Assembly: GCA_003260075.1 (NCBI GenBank)
Contig: QLIY01000054.1
Location: 186,001 to 250,000, forward strand
Length of the DNA: 64,000 bases
From: Phallusia mammillata
Taxonomy: Eukaryota > Chordata > Ascidiacea > Phlebobranchia > Ascidiidae
Direction of reading: 5' to 3'
Positions 1 to 11,400 of this stretch are shown one piece after another (the first letter of the stretch is position 1; the number at the start of each line of letters is the position of its first letter). A model generated the notes under the pieces. It made no database searches. It saw only the letters and a program-made list of their open reading frames with translations, and had not been told where the DNA came from. The position numbers were made by a program, and so were the translations under genes.

Positions 1-85
1 GTCTGCCGAGTAACATTATAAAAATATTCGGAACCTGAAGTCTAAATAGAATATAACTTTGTCTAAATGGTGGAAATGTATACAG

Positions 86-379
86 GTTGACCAAATGAGC
101 CTTCACGCTTCGTCTGTGCCCGCTGAACCGGAACCACCGTCTTCTACCCACCGACAAACAATCCCTGAACTGCAAAGACAAGTTCGGTTTTACGATGAGG
201 AGCGGAAAGCTGTGTTGACGCGACTCGTGGAAGTCGAAAAGGAGAGGGTAGGTTGAAATAATTGCTCACACCAAGGAGGTGGTATAATGGTGTTTTGAAA
301 TCAGTTGAAAATCGCGAGAAAAGCTTTCAGTTTCGCCGCTAAAACCCCCAAATAGGTCACCACGTAGTGAGAAAGTGCT

Positions 380-429
<50 letters not shown>

Positions 430-3400
430 AAGTGCTTTTCAATATTCATCAATGATCATAACTGTCATAAAGCTTGTGTATAATTGATACATTTTGTTGC
501 AAACATTTTATCAATCGCTGTTGCCATCATTAGTCCAATTCGAGAAAAGTTCAAAGTGCGAAGAAAAATGGAAATTATGACGTTAATAGTGACGTAATAT
601 GAAGTAGATGCGTAAATGACAACAAGTTGAGGTCAAAGGGCGGAAGGAGAAAGATTAAGCTACTCTGTACCTAATGATCCAAGTCTTAGTGAGAAAAGAT
701 TGAGCTCGACCAGCTTGTTACGTCAGCTTTGCTCAAATTTAAACTCAACCAATATCCTACAAAGCTCCTAACAAACTTAATTCCTGACGTGTTCAGAAAA
801 GTTTAAGTCAAAACCTGTTGTTTGTTTCTTATCAGAAAAACTCTTTTGCCTTGAAGATTGAACTCCCGTCAACAACAAGACGCATTTCGGTGAATCATAA
901 CATTTTTTATAAATCGCAAAAACAAATTGATTTTTCGCATAAATTTGATTCAGCCATTCGCAAACCTGCGTGGGTTTGGGTGCCAACATCATATGACGTC
1001 ACAATGTAATGTGACGTGTAACAGCGTTATCGAAAACTACAAAGATTTACGACCATCGCGGTTGTAGTTTGGTCACTGCAAACCATAAGAAGCAAAAAAT
1101 AAGTCACGTTAGCAAATATTGAGATTTTACGACCGCCCGCCTCCATGCGACATATTTAGTCAGTTGAGGTTAAGGTTAGGTCACGTGATGGAGCGATTTA
1201 TGACGATCACGTGGTCACAACCTGAAGGATTTCAAACCTTTAAATTATTTTCTTCGTTCCAAAAACAGTGGTTTGGCCACGTGTCTGTCGTTCATTGGTT
1301 TTCAGGTTAAAACTTTCGATTATACGAAGGAACCCAAACTACAACGAAATAACGTCATTTCACTTTTATGCCTCATTGGTTACGTTTGCTTAGGAAACTT
1401 GATGTATTGGTGAAATCCTGTTCATAGGATTTCTTGAATTCCTGGAACCGTTGGCCAATAAAATCCTACTCCAAGCAAAAATGTTGTTTCCGGGGGGGGG
1501 GCTCAGGTTAAAGCTTTCGATTATACGAAGGAACTCAAATTACAACGAAATATGGTCATTTCACTTTTATGCCTCATTGGTTACGTTTGTTTAGGAAACT
1601 TGATGCATTGGTAAAATCCTGTTCATAGGATTTCTTGAATTCCAGGAACCGTTGGCCAATAAAATCCTACTCCAAGCAAAAATGTTGTTTCCCGCAGTAA
1701 CAATGTGTACCTACAATAAAATATCTTTATTTTTGGAAGATCGGCTTGCAACACAAAAACCACGAGCTTATTTATACCGACTTGAGGGCGAAAACAGAAA
1801 CGTACTGGTCCACATGGGGGGGGGGCATCAGCTTGGAACACAAAAACCACGAGTTTATTTATACCGACTTGAGGGCGAAAACAGAAACGTACTGGTCCAC
1901 ATTTTACTGACGATAGCCTTCACACAAACGCAAACGCATTTTCAATACAGTCGCGCAACATACACGATAAATAAAACCGGTTTTAGTAGGAAAGTGTCGA
2001 CATAGATTCGGGACTTTCTAAAATGCAACGATCTTGTCGCAAAATACTTAATGCGCTGAAATCGTGGTGTTGGCACGATGTTAGAATATCAACACGAACT
2101 TAATCGTCAAAAACGCATTTTGAATGACAACATATTAAGGTGATGCCAAAACAAACTATCAGTGCACTTGTAAATTCCTTGTAGGTCTGCAGTACGAAGT
2201 TGCCAATAAAACATAGCGCTTGTTCAATACATGTTGTATTTTAAAGAGGTTTGGAGCATATTTATTGTTAGACGCTCAACATCGTTTTTGATAGTTTTTA
2301 TGTCTAGCTATCGAAATATACAAACTACAATAAAGCTCGGTTAATCCGGACCCGTTTGGACAAAAAACGTTGTCCGAATTAGGCGAATATCCGAACTAAC
2401 TGATGTCGATTAGTTAAAGCCTTACCACATTACAAATCATTTGTACCTCGAGTTTGTCCGAATTAGCCGAATACCCGGATAAACCGAATCCGGCTTAATC
2501 GAGATTTACTGTAGTTCTGTCTACTTTGAGCCTTTTAAGACTTCTTATAGCATTCGTTTCGTTCTAATGGCAATTGTTGGGGGGGGGGCTGGAGATTTTT
2601 TTAGCGTGTGCCTTGCCATTTGGGAATGCTTGGGACTTGATTTGATTCTGTATAACGCGTTCAATATGCTTTGCGTACTACAACGGACCATTTCTACCTC
2701 AGCATAATCAGTTACGGTTTATGGAAATATGGAATAATGAAAACAATAAGGAGTTGAAACTCATGTTTGTATGTCGTGAGGTGGTTGTGGTTTCACAGGA
2801 AAACTTTTCACGGGGGGGGGGAGGAGTCCTCGGACGCAGAGTGATGCAGCTTGAGATGGAGAATGGGAATCTGTTGAAGCAAGTGGAAGATTGGGTGAGA
2901 GAGATGACCTTATGAGATTTTCCTAACCTTTTTTGTCCTCGAATCATTTCTACTAAGGTTCACTTAATCGTTCATTAAAAAATAAGCCCTTATAAGCCCT
3001 TATCGTTCATGCAGACCAGCAATCACAACACACACATTTTTAAATCATAGTAGCCTACGCCAGGCCCATTGAGAACGAGTCCCATAAAGACTCCTGTCGT
3101 GGGTTCGAATCCCACCCGAAGGCTAGATTTTTCCAGCTTGTGCCTTGCCATATGTGGGAATGCTCGGGAGACCGGCTTGATTCTGTATATTGTAACGCCT
3201 TCAATTGGCCTTGCTTACTATAACGGACCATTTCTACCTCGGCACAATCAGTTACGGTTTATGGAAATATGGAATAATGAAAACAATAGGGAGTTGAAAA
3301 ACGTGTTTGTATGTCGTGAGGTGGTTGTGGTTTCACAGGAAAACTTTTCACTGCCGCGGTTTAGGGAATAAGAAACACCAACCAAGAATATGGAAAGTTG

Positions 3401-6400
3401 TTTTTGAATACAATAAATTTTCAATACGTTTTTTGTTTGTAGAAGACCAGATACATATATGAGAGGAGGTTGATTGAACTTCTCAATTACCAAGGGGCTT
3501 ATTTTGGTTTAACAATCCTTTAAAGAGTAACATTTATGATCAAGTAGTTGCTTTTACATCCCGGACTGATGTGTATTTTTAAACAAACCATCGCTTAAAA
3601 TAAGCAAGTCCGTGTTTTTAATGTCTAGCCCTCTCCACACACACAAAAACACAAAAATTCAATGCAAATAACAACAGACCAAACATAAATCAACTAGTGT
3701 ACACAATTTCTCACAGAATATACATTTCGCCAAAGTTGTTTGGCATCTTCAGTTCCTTACTCGAATAGAACACGTAAAATTTAATGAAATACTTTTGCGT
3801 AGGAAACAACCAATGCAGAGCAATCGAAGAAAGCAACGACCAGCGACGTCCAGTTTGGGGGGGGGGACACACACATTAAACACTAAAATTCAATGAAAAA
3901 ACAACAACAGACCAAACACAATCAACCAGTGTACACAATTTTTTTACTTAATGTAAGTTATATTTCGCCAAAGTTGTTTGGCATCTTCAGTTCCTTAATC
4001 AACTACACACAAAAGTCATCGAATTATTTTTGTGTAGGAAACAACCAACGCAGAGCAATCGAAGAAAGCAACGACCAGCGACGTCCAGTTTCTTGAAGAC
4101 GAAGTTGAGGCGTTGAGACTCGCGCTGCAAGAAGCCGAGGAGGAAAACCTCGTGTTGCGCGGTGGGTAGAGCTACTTCAACCATAACTCACGTCAACCGC
4201 ACATTTAGCTAATTGGGGGGGGGGTCGAGGCGTTGAGACTCGCTTTGCAAGAAGCCGAGGAGGAAAATCTCGTGTTGCGCGGTGGGTATAGAGCTACTTC
4301 AACCATAACTCACGTCAACCGCACATTTAGCTAATTTTCGTTAGGTGGCGCGGGAGCTGAATTATTTATTTAGCGGCTAAATGGGCGTAGGGTTGAGAAG
4401 TAAGTTTTTGAAAATTTTGCATTGGGAACTAAATTTTTTAGGTTAGTTTCATTGATTTTTTAATGATAATACCTAACCCCAACCCGATCCGCCCTAACCG
4501 TAGGCATATTTTGAAACATACCGCTTCGATAGGATTTGTGCTCTTTGCGCCACCTTTCGACAATTAGCTAAATGTGCGACTGACGTGAGTTATAGTGTTA
4601 GTAGAATGTGGGGGGGGGGTAATAGCCCTAACCGTAGGCATATTTTGAAACATACCGTTTCCAATAGGTTTGTGCTCTTTGCGCCACCTTTCGAAAATTA
4701 GCTAAATGTGCGACTGACGTGAGTTATAGTGTTAGTAGAATGTGGGGGGGGGGCTTTATAAAACATAATTTTTGATGTTGAAGCCAGAGTTTAAAACAAT
4801 CTCACAATAACTATGAAAGGTTTTCGTCTAAAATTGCATGGGGGAAAAAGAAGCTCCAAATCACGCGGGGGGGGGGCCTGTGCGGTGAGCTGCATGGTGA
4901 CATCATTGTGCTTCAGGGTGATAAATTATTAAACGCTGTTGTTTTATTGTTTGCAGACCAGCTCGGCCATATGAACCGCATGGCGAAGGAACGGGAGAAA
5001 AAGCTTTTGTTAGAGGTTGGTTTGTCACCTTTTGGGTAAATAAAGTAAACCTCGGTTTATCAGGAAATTGTTTTGTTTCGATCGGGTTTGGATTAACCGA
5101 GGTTTACTCATGTGCAAAAAAGGGTTTTTGTTGTCGTGGAATCCTACAACACAGAATAATGCAAATTTAATAAAACATAATTTTTGATGTTGACGCCAGA
5201 GTTTAAAACAATCTCACAATAAATATGAAAGGTTTTCGTCTAAAATTGCATGGGGTAAAAAAGAAGCTCCAAATCACGTGGTGGACCGCATCAATATTTT
5301 TCAAAAACCACTCTCTTCTGTCATCCAGTGGTTCAACTGACATAATTTTGCCCAAAACGCGTCAATGCAAGCTGTTGACCGTATTTTTTTTACTACATTC
5401 AATAGGTGTCAACTTTGTTTAGACTTGTCTTTTCTGCAAATGAATCAATATCAGTTGCCTGCCGATTGGGTTATCGACGTTATACAAGGCGTAGTCAATT
5501 GTCCCCTTGTTTCAACTGTTTTATTAAAAGAACTGTGGTCCATTTAAATATGAATGTGCAAAGGGGGGGGGGGCGTTATACAAGGCGTAGTCAATTGTCC
5601 CCTTGTTTCAAAAGACTGTTTTATTAAAAGAACTGTGGTCCATTTAAATATGAATGTGCAAAGAAACTTTTGCGTTGATTCAGTTCGGCCTAGGATTTCG
5701 TACATCTGTTTTTGGACAATTTTATTGCATTATATCACTCAAACAGCACGAAACGTAGTTATTTCATCGTTCAAACTATTGTCATCATCAGTGGTATAAT
5801 TTTTGAGAAACATTGCATTTAAACCAACTTAATCAAATTGTTGATGTCAGGTTCCCAAACTGGATGAGAAGATTATTCCAAAGTCTCCCATCCCTGAAAA
5901 AGCCCCTGCTACTCCCAGTGAGGTCGTCCAGCCGTGGAGTTTGCCCGACAGTAAATCGGTTCGAGTCAACCGATCCGACAGTGACATGACTCTCTCGGTG
6001 ATGAACCCTAGTGACTTGGATAAATACTCGATGAGAGTGCTGACGCACATAAGGACAGCGATCGACGCTGAAACGCAGACCATAGAAAACATGCAGGTAC
6101 AAATCGGTTTTAAGACTTTCTTGCGAAAAGTTAAAGTGGTACCACCTATCATTACACAAGAAATAGTAGCTTAAAGTTTTTAACGATTTTAAAAATCATT
6201 GTAAAACATCTTATCGCTAGTTTTGACTTCAAGTAAGCCTATTCGTGTGTGCGTGTTTAAGGGGTTTCCAATTCCACTAGTGTCACTATAACTTGAAAAC
6301 CATTCATTCCAGTTACAGTTATCATGAAAGTTATGAGGGCCAGGCTGGCCGATAAAGTGCAAACGAATGATAGGATTAAGTTGCTGTAAAACAAAATGTT

Positions 6401-7849
6401 AACATACGGGGGGGGGGGGAAACCATTCAGTCCAGTTACAGTTATCATGAAAGTTATGAGGGCCAGGCTGGCCGATGAAGTGCCAACGAATGATAGGATT
6501 AAGTTGCTGTAAAACAAAATGTTAACATACGGATCGGTCTCATTGTCACAAATTTATTACAAACGCCTTTACTTTAACTGTAAACCCAAACCTGCTAATG
6601 CAACGACCAACACCAAAGCAGGTATCGGATGTAATCGAAAGAATCCTCGGGGATTCGGACATCAGAAAGCCGCAGAGAATCTCGAAAGAACTGATCGACG
6701 TGCTGACAAGATCGAAGGAGGCAGATGTGACAAGAGTAGTGGAGCAGTTGCACAACCTAGCGGTGGCCACACACAGCTTGCTGGGCGACTGCGATGTGAC
6801 AGACGTTCGTAGAGTTGTAACTGATGATAAGGCAACTCAGAAAACTGAAGGAAGCCTGGTACATTATCACGTCACAACTGAAGAGGTTCGCAGATCTTTA
6901 CCCCCACCTCGTGTTGAAGTGATTACTGTGGAAAAGGAACAACCGCTTCGAGTTTTGAATGTAAGTTTTGCAGCATTGTTGTGTGACTTGTAGTAAAATC
7001 CATATGTAAAAGACATCAGTGGAGGTCAGTTTTATTTTAGCCGTTTTACCTGTACTTGAAATTAAACTGTTAAACATACTTGCATAGCTTTCAAACCTGA
7101 ACTCCAACAAATACAAAAACTATTTTTTCGTGGGTAAACAGTGCATAGTTCTAAATATTCTGAGCTAAAAGATAAGTCAATATTTGGTTGTGAAACATCA
7201 CTAAGTTTCGACAGCTTCTTTTGTCATCGTCAACAGTTGAAATGAAACCAACAAAAGGGATGCAACTTGTTTCGCATCCAAATACTGGATTATTGGGCAT
7301 GTTAAAAACCTGAATGATTGAATAATCGTGGTAAAAACCTTTTGTAGCCCTCTTAGTGAGATTGAGCTGTATTGAATTTTATTTAACTTTGGAAAGCATG
7401 TTTCAAAATTCATCAGCCTAACACGTTAACACACAGTACAATAACCCCAAGTCACATGTAACCAGTGGTGGAATTCAAACTTTTTGTCAGCCAGTTCTAT
7501 CACAAAAGTCATATTTTTCAGCCGGTTCTGTTACAAAAAGTCCATTGACAGCAACCAGTAATGCTAACCGGTTCGCTGATCTCATAAAATTTCGTGAGAC
7601 TGTTCTATAGAACTGGTGCGAACCGGCTGAATCCCAATGTCACTATAACTTGAAAACCATTCATTCCAGTTACAGTTATCATGAAAGTTATGAGGGCCAG
7701 GCTNACATCAGTTTAACTAAACTTTTAAAATTTTGCAGACTTCCCAACTTCTGGTGCTCATCCTCCTGTCTTACGTTACAGCTACATCACTGCCCTTCTC
7801 TACTCTTCTCAAGCTCATATTTTTGGTCGCTCTGTTCTTCCTATTCTAG
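86..7849 (+). CDS. Tail-anchored coiled-coil protein (5' end outside window)
   Basis: Six exons share one reading frame: 86-247, 4089-4161, 4957-5015, 5851-6096, 6622-6960 and 7739-7849 (TAG stop). A partial exon, 2822-2894, has its 5' side cut by a gap. Phases run 0, (gap), 0, 1, 0, 0, 0. The protein is charged and heptad-like (for example LRLALQEAEEENLVLR and HMNRMAKEREKKLLLE). A Ser/Pro-rich stretch with a second helical region follows (exon 5851-6096). The last exon encodes about 36 residues that are almost wholly hydrophobic (LLVLILLSYV, then LLKLIFLVALFFLF), so the C-terminus should be a tail anchor with the coiled coil in the cytosol. The acceptor before 6622 is weak in pyrimidines. 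IRAG/LRMP (Jaw1), SLMAP and golgins share this general architecture, but I do not recognise the family. Parts of exons 4089-4161 and 7739-7849 reappear at 4225-4282 and 7950-8031 as gap-overlap copies and should not be counted. Confidence 0.75.
382..428. other. 47-base G run, probable gap placeholder
   Basis: The left flank ends AAAGTGCTTT and the right flank begins AAAGTGCTTTT, a short overlap on both sides. It lies in an intron of the coiled-coil gene. Confidence 0.75.
2597..2695 (+). mobile_element. SINE tail, partial copy in a misplaced small contig
   Basis: This matches the tail of the 3050-3222 SINE with several changes, and the flank 2702-2811 matches 3242-3352. The piece lies between two G-run gaps (2579-2588 and 2812-2821), so it is probably the other haplotype placed in series. 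Confidence 0.5.
3050..3222 (+). mobile_element. tRNA-derived SINE (second family), fullest copy
   Basis: Box B GGTTCGAATCC at 3102-3112 sits in GTGGGTTCGAATCCCACCC, a T-arm-like hairpin. A family-specific tail follows (GCCTTGCCATATGTGGGAAT, GGGAGACCGGCTTGATT). The tail recurs at 2597-2695 and 38507-38583. Box A is degenerate. It lies in an intron of the coiled-coil gene. Confidence 0.6.
7465..7633. mobile_element. hAT-like MITE, right end broken
   Basis: It begins CAGTGGTGGAATTCAAACTT and has internal CCGGTTC / GAACCGGCTGAATCCCA blocks arranged in inverted orientation. The expected right terminus is lost where the sequence switches to a copy of 6284-6347 that ends at an n (7704). Confidence 0.5.
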
Positions 7850-8422
7850 TCGTTCCACCACCTGGCGCTCACCCGGAGAAAAGACGTACAAATCAGAAAT
7901 TTGGAAGAAAGATGAATTTTACTACTAACCGCACACGGGGGGGGGGGCCCTCCTGTCTTACGTTACAGCTACGTCACTGCCCTTTCCTACTCTTCTCAAG
8001 CTCATATTTTTGGTCGCTCTGTTCTTTCTATTCTAGTCGTTCCACCACCTGGCGCTAACCCGGAGAAAAGACGTAAAAATCAGAAATTTGGAAGAAAGAT
8101 GAATTTTACTACTAACCGCACACGATTATTTTGATAAGAAATACACGATTAAAAAGGGAAAAGCGCGTTAGATGATGGTTCGAAAATAGATATACTGCTT
8201 CATCTAATAATTCGTTAAGACACTACAGTGACATACACAATGCTTTACAGAAAATACCAGCGCGCATTTAATACAAAAATAAATACTAAAAACCGATTAC
8301 CATACATTCGATATCCGATCAATCGCACCGTTTAATTGTATACCGCCAACTGTGGCGCATATAAAGCTTGGCAAAAAACTTGGGTATGCGAATAACCGGA
8401 TTCTCGTTGTAGTTAAAAATCG
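7850..8422. other. Intergenic space between two convergent genes
   Basis: It holds the 3' UTR of the coiled-coil gene, a gap junction, and a second partial copy of that gene's last exon (7950-8031). No independent gene is seen. Confidence 0.6.
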
Positions 8423-11400
8423 CTAAGTGTTCTGTGAGTTGTAAAGTACGACCTGTTTGCCAAATTTCGTTTCACATTTATCGACAAGGTCCAATAACCG
8501 GGCTATGTTTCGATCGAGCAACTGTCCGATCATGGGCGACTCGTCACTCCAAAGATGCGTGTGAAATTGATCTTTAACCTCACAATGGTTCGAGCTTGCG
8601 TAGCGGAGCGTTGAAATCACGTGTTCAGGAAACTGGCAGTTGTAGAGGTATGACAAATAATCGTTGTTGTCATTCTGGAAGGCGTCGTCGGTTTTAATGT
8701 GCATCAGATGTCCTGCAAGATGCAAATGGTTAAAAATTAGAAGAGCGTTTTTGGGAGTAATTCTAGTTTTTTTTGGTTAATAAAGTTCTCAACAAAGGCG
8801 CTCAAAATTTTAAAACTTGTTTGCGGTATCATCTTAAAACAGTCTTAGGCTGACGTTTACAAATTTGTTTGTGGTAAATGATTTTCTTAAATATTTATTC
8901 TGGAGTTTTAAAGGCCTAATGACTTTGGCATCAAATTGTTAAAGCCGTTTGTTTAAATAGAAGAAACACAAAGANACTTGTTTGTGGTATCATCTTAAAA
9001 CAGTCTTAGGCTGACGTTTACAAATTTGTTTGTGGTAAATGATTTTCTTAAATATTTATTCTGGAGTTTTAAAGGCCTAATGACTTTGGCATCAAATTGT
9101 TAAAGCCGTTTGTTTAAATAGAAGAAACACAAAGATACCAGTGTGTCTGCATTGCATACAATCCTTAAAAACTAACCAATATCCAATCAGAAAGTTTTGC
9201 CTTGCCGTATTTTTAACAACTACAGTTTTGCATTGGACATTAAAGTATTAGAATTGTTACAAAATTGGCATAGGTGAAAGTCATAGCGCTCTAGCAAAAA
9301 CTATTTACCAACTGGTGATTACCTTGTATACTCTGGTGGCCTTTACTGGGAACAGGAATAGCTGCTAAAAATCCCAGTAACAAATATTCCATGTCGTCCC
9401 ATTGCTTCTTGCTGAACGGGGTCACTGCATTTGTGAGTCCGCTTAGTTTTGGCACCGAAATGTAATGCACAGTCGTTACACGCTCTGGAATCTAAACACG
9501 GAAAAATAAAGTCACTTTTGTGTTGTTTTTTTTGTTGCCCTCAAAGAAAAAAATGATTGTAACACTGTTTTTTTAATTGTACAAACTTTTGTACTGTTTT
9601 TTTGTGTTTCTTTTTGTTTTTATTTTCCACATTTTGAGTGTTCTCATCAAAAAGAACTTGGTTGCTTTTTTTATTTTAAATTTTCTTACTGTTTTGTTTG
9701 TTATTGTTTGTACAATGGCATCAAGTTTTGCACACAAACACAGAAAAGACTAAACTCAAAGCACATTCTAATCCAACTTTCTAATTTTGTAAACAATTCA
9801 AAATGTGCGTTCTAATTTCACTTGGTCAACCAGTTCTCCTGTTTATATAATAAAACATTTTCCTGGTAAAATATTGTTTTATTTTTTCAGCAAGCATTTA
9901 AGTTGAGCCAAAAGAACAGTTATGCCAATTAATTTTTAAAAGTTTGCCGAAAACTTAAAAACTAAGGAAACTTAAAAAAACTAGAAAGGTGGCTTAGCAC
10001 ATTTTGTCATTGTACATACACTAGGGAAGGGGACCCATAATCATTGAGGGTAAACATTGTGCTACAAATCAAAAAAATAAGTCAGAATCTGGTTGCGGTA
10101 CTCAGGTTTTTTTTAAGGTTTGATTTGGGTGACCGCTAAGTAGTTTTAAGGGGGGGGGGGAGTTGCGGTACTCAGGTTTTTTTAAGGTTTGGTTTGGGTG
10201 ACCGCTAAGTAGTTTTAAGAGACCGCAAGTGTTTCATTTAAATACCAAGAAATAGCCATATTTGCTTAAACGAATTATTTATTAGGCTACTGGCAGATTT
10301 TGGGAAACCGCCGGAGAAAACGGTCCCCCAAAACACCTTAACAAAAAACACTGGCGGTACTTACAGTGGGAACAATTACTCCGCGCAAGGAATTATCCAA
10401 AAGTTTAAGTTGCCGAAACTTGTCAAACTGGTTACCACCGATGTCGACAGGAAAACCAGCTTCAGCTAACTCTGATGCACTCAGCATTCTTTCAATTGCC
10501 GGAACAGTCTTGTAGAGCTGGAAAGCAAACAAAGTTTAAAGCCTTTATTGGATCTGAGTTTATGGTGCTTTGTTCAAACACAAAACAATAAAATTTACTT
10601 TCTCTTGGATAATATAGCAGATTTTTTGAAGGAATGGTCTGAACAATATTTTGGTAAAAAAACATTAGGTTCAGTGTAGTAACAGCACCTGTGCCCTAAA
10701 TTTATGATAGTATAATATCAAACACAATCGAAATATAAAAGTATGTGTCAGCTATGCCATCTTGATAGCAAGGCCATTTACTTCACAAAAAGAAAGCAAT
10801 TACATCATGCTGTTTTCTATTAAACCTAAGAGAAACAGCACACTAGCAGTTTAGGACCAACATGCCATTCTTACCCCGAGCATTCTGTCCAACTGATAGA
10901 CTGCCAGTTGTGAAACATCAAATTCCTCTGGACCTCGCTTGGCAAGAAACAGCGCTGGAATAACGTTGCCGTTCTGTTTCACGTGAATGTTCATTTGACC
11001 TCCGTTAGCAAGTTTGCCTCGAGCCGGTTTGAATGTTGAAGCATCTTCAATCTTGCTTTCAGCCACCAAGTTTACCCAGTCTTTGTCTTTCATACCTTGA
11101 TAAAAACATTTTAATTGTTCAAGGTGTAAAACAAATATGAAGCAATGGTTCCACAATTGAAGTCTTTTTCGGAAAGCATGGATTGAAATGGACTGTAAAT
11201 GAAAGTGTTTATAGTTGGCATAACACAAGAGAATACATCATTAAACTGACAAACTTGCCAAAACAACAACAGTATTCAGTACAATGCAATCAGGTAGTGG
11301 CTTAACACACCTCTACGACCCTTAATGTAACTTTCCTGTGTTAAAAACTTATATGTTCCATGCCATACATGTGTGTTTAGCTAACATGCTTCCAGCAAAT

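Larger units (their letters stand above)
1303..8124. other. Gap junctions with duplicated flanks, 1.3-8.1 kb
   Basis: G runs lie at 1492-1501, 1816-1825, 2579-2588, 2812-2821, 3857-3866, 4215-4224, 4610-4619, 4744-4753, 4867-4876, 5563-5573, 6408-6419 and 7937-7947. The sequence left of most runs is repeated right of it: 1303-1491/1503-1691, 3636-3856/3868-4093, 4105-4214/4225-4336, 4493-4609/4625-4742, 5477-5562/5574-5662, 6295-6407/6420-6532, 7763-7936/7950-8124. Copies differ by a few percent. Pieces 2589-2811 and 4754-4866 instead match sequence 300-550 bp further right. At 7704 a single n follows a copy of 6284-6347. Confidence 0.8.

Noticed and set aside
382-428. G-quadruplex or CpG-type regulatory element
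   Set aside because: The run is most simply a gap placeholder with flanking overlap.
1652-2005. 117-codon plus-strand frame with an internal duplicate
   Set aside because: The internal repeat is the gap-overlap copy around 1816-1825; no splice or domain evidence supports coding.
3069-3371. 100-codon plus-strand frame
   Set aside because: It is the translated tRNA-SINE and its flank.
4105-4336. Genuine tandem exon duplication in the coiled-coil gene
   Set aside because: The copies are separated by a 10-base G run exactly like dozens of non-coding junctions in the window.
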